Source: Micromonospora tarensis
GTDB taxonomy: Bacteria > Actinomycetota > Actinomycetes > Mycobacteriales > Micromonosporaceae
NCBI RefSeq assembly: GCF_016803395.1
Contig: NZ_JAEVHL010000001.1
Location: 1-64,000, forward strand
Direction of reading: 5' to 3'
DNA length: 64,000 nt
Position numbers and translations under genes: made by a program. Under the pieces are notes generated by a model. It made no database searches and had not been told where the DNA came from. It saw nothing but the letters and a program-made list of their open reading frames with translations. Positions 17,156-26,227 of the stretch are shown here, piece by piece; the stretch's first letter is position 1; the number at the start of each line of letters is the position of its first letter.

Positions 17156-18111
17156 CCGCCATCGACCGCACCGAGGCAGGCCGTGCGCGGATGCCGTCAG
17201 ACGTGGACGCCCCGGACAAGGTGCTCTATGGGCTGACCTTCCGTCAGCTGGCGATCCTCGCCGTCGCCGCCCTGGCCTTCTACGGCGCGTGGCGTGCCCT
17301 GCACCACCTCGTGCCGGCGCTGGTTCTCGTCGGCGCCGCCGTGGTCCTCGGCGGCCTCGTGTTCGGTGTCGCCGTCGGCCGCCGCGACGGCCTGCCGCTG
17401 GACGTGTGGCTGCTCGCCGCCGTCCGGCACGCCCGGGCGCCGCGTGCGCTGTCGACGACGGACACGACGTCGACGACGCCGGACTGGGTCCAGGCACCGA
17501 AGAGCAGGGTCATGGTGCCGGCGCCGCTGAAGCTGCCCGCCGACGCGATCGACGACGAGGGAGAAATCCGCCTGGGCGGGGCGCGGGCGGCGATGGTCGC
17601 CGCGACCAGCGTCAACCTGGCGCTGCGCACCGCCGACGAACAGGCCGCCCTGGTCGACACGTTCGGCCGGTGGCTCAACAGCCTGTCCACGCCGACGCAG
17701 ATCGTCGTGTCGGCGCAGCCGGTCGATCTGCACTCCGCCGCCACCACGCTGTCGCAGGCCGTGGAGTCGCTGCCTCACCCGGCGCTGGTGGACGCGGCAG
17801 CTGACCACGCCCGCTTCCTCGACGACCTCGCCACCCGGCGGGATCCGCTGCGCCGACAGGTTCTCATCGTCACCCGCAGCAGCGCGGGCGAACGCGGAGA
17901 CCACGCGGCGCGCCGACGCGCCGACGACACCGTCCGGTCTCTGTCTGGTCTGGGGGTCACCACCCGCGCCCTGGACGGGGCGGCGGTCACCGCGGCGATC
18001 GCCGCAGCGGCCGACCCGTACCGGCCCTCACGCCCTGGCGGGCTCGCCGCCCCCGACGCCGTCATCACCGGCCCACACACCCACTCCGACACCAGGAAGA
18101 AGGCACGCTGA
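17152..18111 (+). CDS. PrgI-family (VirB3-like) conjugation protein
   Basis: 319 residues. The N-terminus MPSDVDAPDKVLYGLTFRQL-AILAVAALAFYG fits the PrgI family, whose members carry two close membrane helices (here about residues 28-48 and 52-72). A soluble domain follows, with RVMVPAPLKLPADAIDDEGE, IRLGGARAAMVAATSVNLAL, EQAALVDTFGRWLNSLSTP and QIVVSAQPVDL. This part corresponds to the N-terminal region often fused to VirB4. It is translated from an ATG overlapping the upstream stop and shares one base (TGATG) with the VirB4 start. It presumably docks the VirB4 ATPase to the membrane channel. Confidence 0.8.
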   Translation: MTAIDRTEAGRARMPSDVDAPDKVLYGLTFRQLAILAVAALAFYGAWRALHHLVPALVLVGAAVVLGGLVFGVAVGRRDGLPLDVWLLAAVRHARAPRALSTTDTTSTTPDWVQAPKSRVMVPAPLKLPADAIDDEGEIRLGGARAAMVAATSVNLALRTADEQAALVDTFGRWLNSLSTPTQIVVSAQPVDLHSAATTLSQAVESLPHPALVDAAADHARFLDDLATRRDPLRRQVLIVTRSSAGERGDHAARRRADDTVRSLSGLGVTTRALDGAAVTAAIAAAADPYRPSRPGGLAAPDAVITGPHTHSDTRKKAR

Positions 18112-19901
18112 TGAAACCCCGTAAACGCTCCCGCACGGCTACTGGCGGCCTCCGCCCGCCGTCGTCGCTGGCGGGCGCCGTCACGCCCGCCTCAGTCGAG
18201 GTGACCCCGCGGATGCTGCGCGTCGGCGACGGGTACGCCGCGACCCTCGTCGTCACCGGCTACCCCGCCGAGGTCGGCCACGCCTGGCTGGAGCCGCTCC
18301 TGTCGTGGCCGGGCCGCCTCGACCTGGCCCTGCACATCGACCCGCTGCCCGCACCGATCGCGGCGTCTCGGCTGCGCAACCAGCGCGCCCGCTTCGAGTC
18401 CAGCCGCCGCGCTGGCGCCGAGAGTGGAAAGCTGCCCGACCCCTACGTCGAGGCGGCGGCCGAGGACGCCGCCGACCTGGCCCAGCGCCTGGCCCGTGGT
18501 GCGGCGAAACTGTTCCGCGTCGGGCTGTACCTGACCGTGCACGCCCGCACCGAGGACGAACTTCTGCAGGCCTGCGCGCAGGTGAAGGCCGCCGCCGCGT
18601 CCACGCTCATCGAGGTGCAGCCCGCGACCTGGCGCCACCTCGCCGGCTGGACCACCACCCTGCCCCTGTGCACGGACTCGCTGCAGATGCGCCGCACCAT
18701 GGACACCCAAGCCCTCGCCGCCGCGTTCCCCCTCGCCTCGGCCGACCTGCCCGCACCGCTACCCGGCGACCCACCCGCCGAAGGCGGCGTGCTCTACGGG
18801 GTCAACCCCGACTCGCAGGGCATCGTGTGGTGGGACCGCTGGGCGCAGGAAAACCACAACTCCGTCGTCCTCGCGCGCTCCGGCGCCGGCAAGAGCTACT
18901 TCGTCAAGCTGGAGATCCTGCGCAACCTCTACCAGCAGGTGCAGATCGCCGTCATCGACCCCGAAGACGAATACCTCAGGCTCGCCGACGCCGTCGGCGG
19001 CACCGTGGTACGCCTCGGCGCCACCGGCGTGAAGATCAACCCCCTCGACCTGCCCGCCGGGGACACCCGACCCGACGTGCTGACCCGCCGCGGGCTGTTC
19101 CTGCACACCCTGATCGCCGTGCTCCTCGGCCACCAACCGCCACCGGCCGAACGCGCGGCGCTCGACCGGGCGATCCTCGCCGTCTACCGCCACGCCGGCA
19201 TCACCGCCGACCCGGCGACCCACCACCGGCCCGCGCCGCTGCTGCGCGACCTCGCCGCCCGCCTGGACGACGACAGCGATCCGGCCGCCGGGCAGCTCGC
19301 CGCCCGCCTCGCACCGTGGGTGCAGGGATCGTTCTCCCAGCTGTTCGACGGCCCGTCCACCACCCGCCTCGACGGGCACCTGGTCGTGTGGTCGCTGCGG
19401 CAGCTGCCCGACGAACTGCGCACCGTCGGCACCCTCCTGGCCCTCGACGCGATCTGGCGGCAGGTCGACGCCCCCGGCCGGTCAGCGACCCGGCGCCTGG
19501 TCGTGGTCGACGAGGCGTGGCTGCTCATGCGCGACGGCGAAGGCGCCCGCTTTCTGTTCCGAATGTCGAAAGCCGCGCGGAAACGTCACGCCGGCCTGGC
19601 CGTGATCACCCAAGACGTCGCCGACGTCCTCGGCACCGACCTCGGGCAAGCCGTCGTCGCCAACGCCGCCACACAGGTGCTGCTCAAGCAGGCCCCGCAG
19701 GCCATCGACGCCATCGGCGACGCGTTTGGCCTCACCGCCGGCGAACGCCGGCTGCTGCTCGCCGCCCGCGTCGGCACCGGCCTGCTGATCTCCGGCACCA
19801 ACCGCACCAGCTTCGAGGCGATCGCCTCCAACACCGAACACCAACTCGCCACCACCCGCCCCGGCGACCTGGCCGGCCTCGACGACGAGGAGGACCTGTG
19901 A
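18111..19901 (+). CDS. virB4: VirB4-like conjugation ATPase
   Basis: 596 residues. The N-terminal domain (about 1-230) is the VirB4/TrbE type, with TPRMLRVGDGYAATLVVTGY and RARFESSRRAGAESG. The ATPase domain contains Walker A VVLARSGAGKSYFVK (257-262 core), VIDPEDEYLRLADAVGG and KINPLDLP. Walker B is RRLVVVDEAWLLM at about 462-473, followed by GLAVITQDVADVLG and a C-terminal LLISGTNRTSFEAIAS. All ATPase motifs are intact. It powers pilus or channel assembly and DNA transfer from the cytoplasmic face. It overlaps the PrgI-like gene by one base and the coupling protein gene by GTGA, which indicates a tightly coupled operon. Confidence 0.92.
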   Translation: MKPRKRSRTATGGLRPPSSLAGAVTPASVEVTPRMLRVGDGYAATLVVTGYPAEVGHAWLEPLLSWPGRLDLALHIDPLPAPIAASRLRNQRARFESSRRAGAESGKLPDPYVEAAAEDAADLAQRLARGAAKLFRVGLYLTVHARTEDELLQACAQVKAAAASTLIEVQPATWRHLAGWTTTLPLCTDSLQMRRTMDTQALAAAFPLASADLPAPLPGDPPAEGGVLYGVNPDSQGIVWWDRWAQENHNSVVLARSGAGKSYFVKLEILRNLYQQVQIAVIDPEDEYLRLADAVGGTVVRLGATGVKINPLDLPAGDTRPDVLTRRGLFLHTLIAVLLGHQPPPAERAALDRAILAVYRHAGITADPATHHRPAPLLRDLAARLDDDSDPAAGQLAARLAPWVQGSFSQLFDGPSTTRLDGHLVVWSLRQLPDELRTVGTLLALDAIWRQVDAPGRSATRRLVVVDEAWLLMRDGEGARFLFRMSKAARKRHAGLAVITQDVADVLGTDLGQAVVANAATQVLLKQAPQAIDAIGDAFGLTAGERRLLLAARVGTGLLISGTNRTSFEAIASNTEHQLATTRPGDLAGLDDEEDL

Positions 19902-22438
19902 ACCCCACCGCCCACCTCGCCACCGTTCCCGCACCCAGCGCACCCCCCACAGGTATCGCCCCGCCCACAAGCATCGCGCCCCCCACGGGCGCGACTCGAT
20001 GGCTGCTCGACGCCGCCGAGTGGGCGGCGCAGCGACCGTGGCTCCTCGCGGTCGCCGCGAGCGCGCTGGTCGCCTTCGTGGCGGCCCGCAACCTCCTCGC
20101 CATCTGGCGACACCGCCATCACGCCGACGGCGCGCGCCTGGTGACCATCGCCCCGCCACCCGAGGTGGACCCGCACAGCAGCGCCGCGCTGTGGTCCAAC
20201 CTGGCCGGCACCCTCACCCCCTCGCGGCGGCGCCGGCTGCTCTACGGCAGCCCGCACGTCGTGTGGCAGTACACCTGGACTGGGCGGCGGCTGCTGATCG
20301 GCGTGTGGGTGCCCGGCACCGTCCCACCCGGCGCCGTTGAAGCCGCCGTGCGCGCCGCGTGGCCCGGCGCCGCCTGCACCACCGATGACAACCCCGGCCC
20401 GCCGATCCCGGCCGACACGACGGCGGTGGGCGGGCACCTGCTGCCCGTCGCCGCCGAGTGGCTGCCGCTGCGCACCGACCACGACAACGACCCGCTGCGC
20501 GCCCTGATGTCCGCCGGCTCCAGCCTGCGCGCCGACGAGCACGCCTGCGTGCAGATCCTCACCCGCCCTGCCACCGCCCGCCGCGTTCAACGGGCCCGCC
20601 GCGCCGCGAGCCGGCTGCGCGACGGCACGACCGCCCTGCCCACCATCAACCCGGCCGCCCCGCTGCTCTGGCTCATCGAGGCGTTCCTACCCGGGCGCTC
20701 CGCCAGCACCACCCGCGCCACGCCGACGGCCCGCCGGGATCCGAGCGTGGAACGCGATGTGCGCGCCATCCTCGACAAGATCGCCCACCCGCTGTGGGAG
20801 ACCGCCGTGCGGTACGCCGTCGGTAAGGACACCCACCGCGCCAACACCGACCAGCGTCCGCGACTGCGGGGCACAGCGGACACGATCGCGGCGGCGTTCG
20901 CCGTGTACTCCGGCCGCAACCGGGTCACCCACCGCGTGCGCATGTCGTCGCCAGCTGCGGTTATCGCCCAACGGCGCCTCGGGGCAGGCTTTCTCACCTG
21001 CACCCCGGAGCTGGCCACGCTCGCCGCTCTTCCCCGCGACCTGGCGGTGCCAGGCTTGGACCGCGCACGGGCCAAGTCGATGCCGGCACCGGTCGCGGTG
21101 TCTTCCGGCGGTCGCGGTGAGAAGGTCCTCGGCGACGCGGAGATCGACGGCCACGCCGTGGCCCTCGCCGTGCCGGACGCCCGGTACCACACACATGTGA
21201 TCGGATCGACGGGCAGCGGCAAAACAACGCTGCTGGTCAACATGGCCGTCGACGACATCATCGCCGGTCGCGGCACCGTCGTCATCGACCCGCACGGCGA
21301 CCTGGTCCTGGACATCCTCGATCGGCTACCCGCCGAGGTCGCGGACCGGGTGGTGCTCTTCGACCCCGACCAGCCCAACCCGCCGACGATCAACCCCCTA
21401 TCGGGCGACGATCCCGACCTGGTCGTCGACAACCTCGTGTCGATCTTCGGGAGCATCTTCTCCAAGGCGTGGGGACCACGCATGGACGACGTCATGCGAG
21501 TGGCCTGCCTCACTCTGCTGCGGCACGCCAACGTCACCCTGCAGCACATCCCACCGCTGCTCAACTCGCCGCAGTTCCGCTCCGCCATGACCGTCCAGCT
21601 CGACGACCCAGCCGGGCTCAGGGGCTTCTGGCAGTGGTACGACGAACTCAACCCCGCCCTACGCGCCCAGGTCATCGGCCCCGTCCTCGCCCGCCTGCGC
21701 GCCTTCCTGCTCCGGGACTTCGTCAAACGCACCATGGGATTCCCCCAATCGAGCTTCGACATCGGCCAGATCCTCGACGGCGGGGCGCTGCTGGTGCGCA
21801 TCCCCAAGGGCCAACTAGGAGAGGACACCAGCAAACTGCTGGGATCGCTGATCCTGGCGCAGGTGTGGCAGGCCGCCACCGCCCGCGCCCGCATCGCACC
21901 CGACCAACGCCGCGACGCCACCCTGATCATCGACGAGGCGCAGAACTTCCTCACCCTCGCCAACAGCCTGGACACGATGCTCGCCGAGGCCCGCAAGTAC
22001 CGGCTGTCGCTGGTCCTGTCCCACCAGGACCTCGCCCAGTTCCCCAAGGACCTCCTCGCCGCCGCGTCAGCGAACGCCCGAAACAAGATCTACTTCTCCT
22101 GCGCGCCAGAGGACGCCGCCGTGCTGGCCAGGCACACCCTGCCCGAACTCGACGAGCACGACCTGACCCACCTCGACGCCTACACCGCCGTGGCCCGCCT
22201 GATCACCGATGGGCGCCAGGCCCCGGCGTTCACCATGCGCACCCGCCCCCCGAAACCCATCGTCGGCGCCGCCACCGCCATCCGGCAGACCGCTGCGAAG
22301 AAGGTCGAGCCACAGGACACCAGCGCCATCGACGACCTCGTCGAGCAGCTGTCGCAGCCGACCAAGGACGACAGCCGGCGACGCGGCGGCGACACCCGCA
22401 ACGACAAAACAGCCGGCCACCCCTCGCGCCGCCCCTGA
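19898..22438 (+). CDS. VirD4/TraG-type coupling ATPase
   Basis: 846 residues from the GTG that overlaps the VirB4 stop, with GAGGAGGAC as ribosome binding site. After a Pro/Thr-rich tail there is one membrane helix (about 47-69, WLLAVAASALVAFVAARNLL). A soluble region follows, then a HerA/TraG-like motor. Its Walker A is HVIGSTGSGKTTLLVNM (436-443), followed by VVIDPHGDLVLDIL and INPLSGDDPDLVVDNL. Walker B is ATLIIDEAQNFLTLAN (about 674-681), then SLVLSHQDLAQFP and NKIYFSCAPEDAAVLA. The C-terminal 70 residues are polar and may recruit substrate. It should deliver DNA to the VirB4-driven channel. No relaxase domain is visible in it. Confidence 0.88.
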   Translation: MNPTAHLATVPAPSAPPTGIAPPTSIAPPTGATRWLLDAAEWAAQRPWLLAVAASALVAFVAARNLLAIWRHRHHADGARLVTIAPPPEVDPHSSAALWSNLAGTLTPSRRRRLLYGSPHVVWQYTWTGRRLLIGVWVPGTVPPGAVEAAVRAAWPGAACTTDDNPGPPIPADTTAVGGHLLPVAAEWLPLRTDHDNDPLRALMSAGSSLRADEHACVQILTRPATARRVQRARRAASRLRDGTTALPTINPAAPLLWLIEAFLPGRSASTTRATPTARRDPSVERDVRAILDKIAHPLWETAVRYAVGKDTHRANTDQRPRLRGTADTIAAAFAVYSGRNRVTHRVRMSSPAAVIAQRRLGAGFLTCTPELATLAALPRDLAVPGLDRARAKSMPAPVAVSSGGRGEKVLGDAEIDGHAVALAVPDARYHTHVIGSTGSGKTTLLVNMAVDDIIAGRGTVVIDPHGDLVLDILDRLPAEVADRVVLFDPDQPNPPTINPLSGDDPDLVVDNLVSIFGSIFSKAWGPRMDDVMRVACLTLLRHANVTLQHIPPLLNSPQFRSAMTVQLDDPAGLRGFWQWYDELNPALRAQVIGPVLARLRAFLLRDFVKRTMGFPQSSFDIGQILDGGALLVRIPKGQLGEDTSKLLGSLILAQVWQAATARARIAPDQRRDATLIIDEAQNFLTLANSLDTMLAEARKYRLSLVLSHQDLAQFPKDLLAAASANARNKIYFSCAPEDAAVLARHTLPELDEHDLTHLDAYTAVARLITDGRQAPAFTMRTRPPKPIVGAATAIRQTAAKKVEPQDTSAIDDLVEQLSQPTKDDSRRRGGDTRNDKTAGHPSRRP

Positions 22439-23191
22439 CGGGCGCACCCCTGCCCCGCAGACGCGACCACGGGCACCCAGCGGGCCGATGACGGATCTCG
22501 GTTCCTCGTCGCCGACGCCCAGCGCACCCAGCTTCGCGAAAGGAGGACACACGTCCCTGGCCCAGACAGCACTACTACGCAATTACAGGTCCCTCACCCG
22601 AGGGGCCTCATCGACTCTCTCCCGAGGACACTCACATGTCAGCGCGATCATCGACTCCCGAATGCCAGCCATCCGAGCCACACTGGACACCGCCGACCCA
22701 CCTGTACAGGGCCGGCCGACCGCTCACCGTCCACCGACTGTCCCGGCACCCTCACCGGCCGAGGACAACCCACCTGCCGCACCCGGCGGAGGGCGCAGCG
22801 AGGCAACACCTCGCCCCACAACGACCCACCGCACGAGGGGCTTTCACCACCGTCGCCGGCGTCGACAGCGGCCAGCACGACGCCGCCGCCGCGACGGGCA
22901 GAACCACACCCGCCACGTCACCGACCGCAGGTCCGCACCCCAGACCTCGGCACCCCGCCACCACCCAGGACCGCGACGACCTCGGCCCGTCGCTGTCAGT
23001 GGGCCGCCTGCGGCCTCCGTGTTGGCGTCGGTGCCGCGCCACGGCTTGGGGGCGGTGTGGGTGTGCGTGTAGAGGCGGATACCGACACCGACCGTCCCGA
23101 CGGGCCACATCCGCAGCGCACCGCCGGTGTGCCGACCAATCCGCTCTGCTGCAAAAGACCCTCAGGGGTCTCTCCTGTGGGGGTAATCGCC
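22439..23191. other. 750-base gap between the coupling ATPase and the replication-relaxation gene
   Basis: No convincing gene. Two overlapping Arg/Pro/His-rich frames exist, one from ATG 22636 with CGAGGA upstream, but their codon third positions are much less GC-rich than those of neighbours. A strong AAAGGAGG at 22539-22546 is not followed by any usual start codon. A small hairpin, AGACCC-TCAG-GGGTCT, at 23156-23171 precedes the replication-relaxation gene. Confidence 0.5.
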
Positions 23192-24127
23192 ATGCGTAAA
23201 AGCCAAGACCGTGTTCTGCGTGTCCAAGCTCAACTCACCGATCGTGATCGCCTGCTTCTCGACTGGCTATCCGATCACAAGGTCCTCACCACGTTCCAGA
23301 TCAGCCATGCCCTGTTCGGGTCGCTCGACTTCGCCCAGCGGCGGCTGCTGAAGCTGCACCAACTCGGCCTCGTGGACCGGTTCCGGCCGCTGCGAGCCGG
23401 CGGCGGCTCGTATCCCTGGCACTACGTCCTCGACCAGATCGGCGCGGAATGCGTCGCCGCCACCCGAGACCACACACCGCCTCGACCCGGGCAAACGGTG
23501 GTGCGCAAGCGCCGACTGGCCGCCAGCCGGACACTGGATCACCTGCTGGGGGTCAACCAGTTCTTCACCGACCTCGCCGGGCGGGCACGTACTGCCCCGC
23601 AGGCGCAGCTAGAGCGGTGGTGGTCGGAGCAACGGTGCGCAGAGCCAGGCGCGTTCGACACCACACTGCTCTCTCCGGTTCGTCCGGACGGACACGGCGT
23701 GTTCAGCGAAGGAGATCGCCGAGTGGCGTTCTTCGCCGAGTTCGACAGTGGCCTCGAGCGGCCCCGCGTGCTGCTGAACAAGGTGAGCAGCTACACCGTC
23801 CACGCCGCCATGGGCGGCCCCGCCTGGCCGGTGCTGTTCTGGCTGCCCAACACCGCCCAAGAACGCGCTCTGCACGACCTGCTGACGGGTTTGCGCACCT
23901 CGGTGCCGGTGGCCACCGCTGCCCGCGACAGCGTGCCTAACGGGGCCTGCGCGGCCGATGCCGTCTGGCTGGTCGTCGGTGCGGACGACGCGCCGCGCCG
24001 GCTGCTGGACCTGGCCGACCTCGGCGAACCCGCACCCGACGTCGACCAGATCGTCGACCTCGCCTGGCCGACCCGGATCCCCACCCCCACTCACCCGCTG
24101 ACAACCCACCGCCCCGACGACGTCTGA
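23192..24127 (+). CDS. replication-relaxation family protein
   Basis: 311 residues. A winged helix-turn-helix N-terminus (LTDRDRLLLDWLSDHKVLTT, FQISHALFGSLDFAQRRLLK, LHQLGLVDRFRPLR) is followed by RTLDHLLGVNQFFTDLAGRA, LERWWSEQRCAE and a nuclease-like core, VAFFAEFDSGLERPRVLLNK and WPVLFWLPNTAQERALHDLL. This is the pattern of the Replic_Relax family common on actinobacterial plasmids and integrative elements. The name reflects suspected roles in replication or relaxation, and the biochemistry is not established. The ATG at 23192 follows GTGGGGG. The next 250 bases hold TGTGAG/CTCACA sites, so this protein is a candidate to bind them. Confidence 0.8.
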   Translation: MRKSQDRVLRVQAQLTDRDRLLLDWLSDHKVLTTFQISHALFGSLDFAQRRLLKLHQLGLVDRFRPLRAGGGSYPWHYVLDQIGAECVAATRDHTPPRPGQTVVRKRRLAASRTLDHLLGVNQFFTDLAGRARTAPQAQLERWWSEQRCAEPGAFDTTLLSPVRPDGHGVFSEGDRRVAFFAEFDSGLERPRVLLNKVSSYTVHAAMGGPAWPVLFWLPNTAQERALHDLLTGLRTSVPVATAARDSVPNGACAADAVWLVVGADDAPRRLLDLADLGEPAPDVDQIVDLAWPTRIPTPTHPLTTHRPDDV

Positions 24128-24142
24128 CAGCTCGCCGGCTCG

Positions 24143-24354
24143 CTCACAGCCGCTCACAGCGCAGGTCACCGCCCCACCCGCACCTCCATCGGCGGCTGGG
24201 GCGCTCTGGTCTCAGCGCGGCGTCTGTGAGCGGGCCCGCCACTCACAGCGACTCACAGCCACTCACACCAGAAACACCCGCAGCGGCTGTTGATCTCTCA
24301 CAGTGCAGGTCAACCCGCCTGCCGATGGCTGCGGCGGCCCGCCGCCGCTGTGAG
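24143..24354. repeat. TGTGAG/CTCACA cluster downstream of the replication-relaxation gene
   Basis: CTCACA starts at 24143, 24153, 24242, 24252, 24262 and 24297; TGTGAG starts at 24225 and 24349. Neighbouring copies are 10 bp apart. CTCACAGCGCAGGTCA (24153-24168) and CTCACAGTGCAGGTCA (24297-24312) are the reverse complement of the box at 14258. The cluster lies in the 567-base gap before the cargo array. It may be an origin, a transfer site or an operator; the rest of that gap holds no visible gene. Confidence 0.65.
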
Positions 24355-24694
24355 TGCCCCGGGCTACCGTTCACGGCACTACACAACCCCACATATCTCC
24401 ACCCGGTTCGGTCCCACCGCAGGGATCCCCGCCGCACATCCGGTACGCCACGCCCACCCGCCTACGCCGGTCGGCACGCGCGCCCGCGGCGACCCCCACG
24501 GTCGCACCCAACCACCCGCACCAGCGCACCACGCGCCCCGCACCACCGACCTCACCCACGAACCCAGTGGCCTGGTCACCTCCGCGCCCACGCGCGACCT
24601 GCCCGCCGACCTGACTCCGACCCACGATCCCGGTGAGCCGGTCAGATCCGCGCGCCCCGACACCTCATCACCCCACTCAAAGGAGGACCTCACC

Positions 24695-25531
24695 ATGTCC
24701 GCTGCCAATGGCACCCCACTGACCGCTCACGGCAGCCGTGTGCCCGCCACCCCCATCCGACAGGCCCCCACGAAGGCCGCCCAGGCGCAGCCGCGCCCAC
24801 AGGCCCCCGCGAAGGCCACCATCACCATCGTGCCCGCGACGGTCACGCCGGCGCCGACCATCGCCACGATGGTCATCTGCCTGCCCGACGAGTTGCCCGC
24901 CGAAGCGCTCACCGCGCACCAGCTGCGCACCCACTTCGGTGTCACCGGCACCCTCACCCCGCTGTTCTGGGCGGTACCGCAGCTGCGGCTGTGGCAGCGC
25001 CACCAGATGATCGGCCTGCGTAAGGGCCGTCCCATCCCCTGCGCGGGAGGACCGGTGCGGCTGCTCGACCTGCACGGCATGCGTCACGCCGCCGCCATCG
25101 GCGCCGCCATTCGCTACCAGATCTGGGAGCAGGCGGTGCATGGCACCCGGGCGGCCACCCCGTGGCCGACCTTCGAAACCCGCCACCTCACCGACCCGCA
25201 GAAGTACCCGTACGACACCGCGGTGGCGGACTTTCACGCCCAACCCCGTGTCAACGCCATGCGTCTGCACGCGGCCGTCACCCCCGGCCCCGGCCAACCC
25301 GGCGTCGGAGAACTGGAGATGTACCAGGCAGGCCAGATGGCCTACCAGCACCACCGAGCAGCCAGCGCCGTCGTCGGCGACGCGATGCTCACCATCGACG
25401 GCCACAAACTGGCCCCGGTCAGCGACTCACTCACCCACCGGGTGACCTACCTCGAGCAAGCCCTGCGCCACCTCGACACCCTCGAGCCCGGCCAACGGCT
25501 CCTCGCGGTAGCCCTCGACACCACCGCATGA
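24695..25531 (+). CDS. uncharacterised cargo protein, first of the array
   Basis: 278 residues with AAAGGAGG 8 bases before the ATG. The first 65 residues are Ala/Pro/Gln-rich and probably disordered. Then comes TIATMVICLPDELPAEALTA, HQLRTHFGVTGTLTPLFWAV, PVRLLDLHGMRHAAAIGAAI-RYQIWEQAVHGT and a helical C-terminus with AGQMAYQHHRAASAVVGDAM and THRVTYLEQALRHLDTLEPG. No catalytic motif is apparent. It is the first gene after the TGTGAG cluster and is followed by an inverted repeat, so it may be transcribed from a promoter in that cluster. I do not recognise the family. Confidence 0.75.
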   Translation: MSAANGTPLTAHGSRVPATPIRQAPTKAAQAQPRPQAPAKATITIVPATVTPAPTIATMVICLPDELPAEALTAHQLRTHFGVTGTLTPLFWAVPQLRLWQRHQMIGLRKGRPIPCAGGPVRLLDLHGMRHAAAIGAAIRYQIWEQAVHGTRAATPWPTFETRHLTDPQKYPYDTAVADFHAQPRVNAMRLHAAVTPGPGQPGVGELEMYQAGQMAYQHHRAASAVVGDAMLTIDGHKLAPVSDSLTHRVTYLEQALRHLDTLEPGQRLLAVALDTTA

Positions 25532-25545
25532 CACCCGTCCGGACG

Positions 25546-25583
25546 CGCGCCCTGATCCCCGCACCCAGGGGATTCCAGGCGCG
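25546..25583 (+). terminator. inverted repeat after the first cargo gene
   Basis: CGCGCCCTGATCCCC (25546-25560) pairs with GGGGATTCCAGGCGCG (25568-25583) with a small bulge, loop 7. It lies between the stop codon and the next ribosome binding site, as elsewhere in the array. Confidence 0.55.
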
Positions 25584-25654
25584 CCGCCCGGCGGTGCCGG
25601 TTTCCTCGCAAGGGCCGGTTCTTGCCCCACCCACCTATGCCAAGGAGGCACACC

Positions 25655-26227
25655 ATGAACCCAGAACGTCGCGCCGCCGCTATCACGGCCGCGCTGACCG
25701 GTGTCGAAGCCCTCGCCGACGCGCGAGGCTGGGACGCTGTCCCCGCGCTGCTCGGCGTGTTCGAATCCACCTCTCACACCCGCGTGGGAAGCCTCTACGT
25801 CGACGAACTGCCCATCGACTCATCGATTTGGCGGATGCACGCGATGCCCGGCGCCCGCGCGACGGCACCCTACTGGATCGGCCTTCGCGCCATCACCGCA
25901 GTGTTGACCACCGCCAAGGCCCCCGAACTGCGGGCGTGGACCCGCGCCCAGATCGGGCCCGTTCTCGCCCTGGCATTCCTTGGTGAAGGACTCGACACCA
26001 GCGAGTCCGGTCGCGACGCCTCCGCCCTCGGACTACCGAGCCCCGACGACGGCATCCCGGTACGGGCACTGACCGCCTGCGACGTCGACGGGCGCCACTA
26101 CCAGTTCCTGCGCTACCGCGGCGCGGCCACCATCACCAGCGTCGTGCTGGACGACCCACCAGCTGAGATCCGAGACCGCGGGATCTCGGCCGATGTGCGC
26201 CGTGTACTCAGCACCATCCGCGCCTAA
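25655..26227 (+). CDS. uncharacterised protein, paralogue family D
   Basis: 190 residues with AAGGAGG 8 bases upstream. It starts with a helical segment, AAAITAALTGVEALADARGW-DAVPALLGVF, then ITAVLTTAKAPELRAWTRAQ. The C-terminal half has VRALTACDVDGRHYQFLRYR and SVVLDDPPAEIRDRGISADV. The pattern of a D-x-D/H-G-x-x-Y strand followed by a D-D-P turn recurs in the genes at 29293, 50136 and 52939, so I treat them as one paralogous family inside this element. Function is unknown and no enzyme motif is visible. Confidence 0.75.
   Translation: MNPERRAAAITAALTGVEALADARGWDAVPALLGVFESTSHTRVGSLYVDELPIDSSIWRMHAMPGARATAPYWIGLRAITAVLTTAKAPELRAWTRAQIGPVLALAFLGEGLDTSESGRDASALGLPSPDDGIPVRALTACDVDGRHYQFLRYRGAATITSVVLDDPPAEIRDRGISADVRRVLSTIRA

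Noticed and set aside
22636-23199. Arg/His/Pro-rich frame of 187 residues with a possible ribosome binding site
   Set aside because: Codon third positions are much less GC-biased than in neighbouring genes, and no domain pattern is visible.
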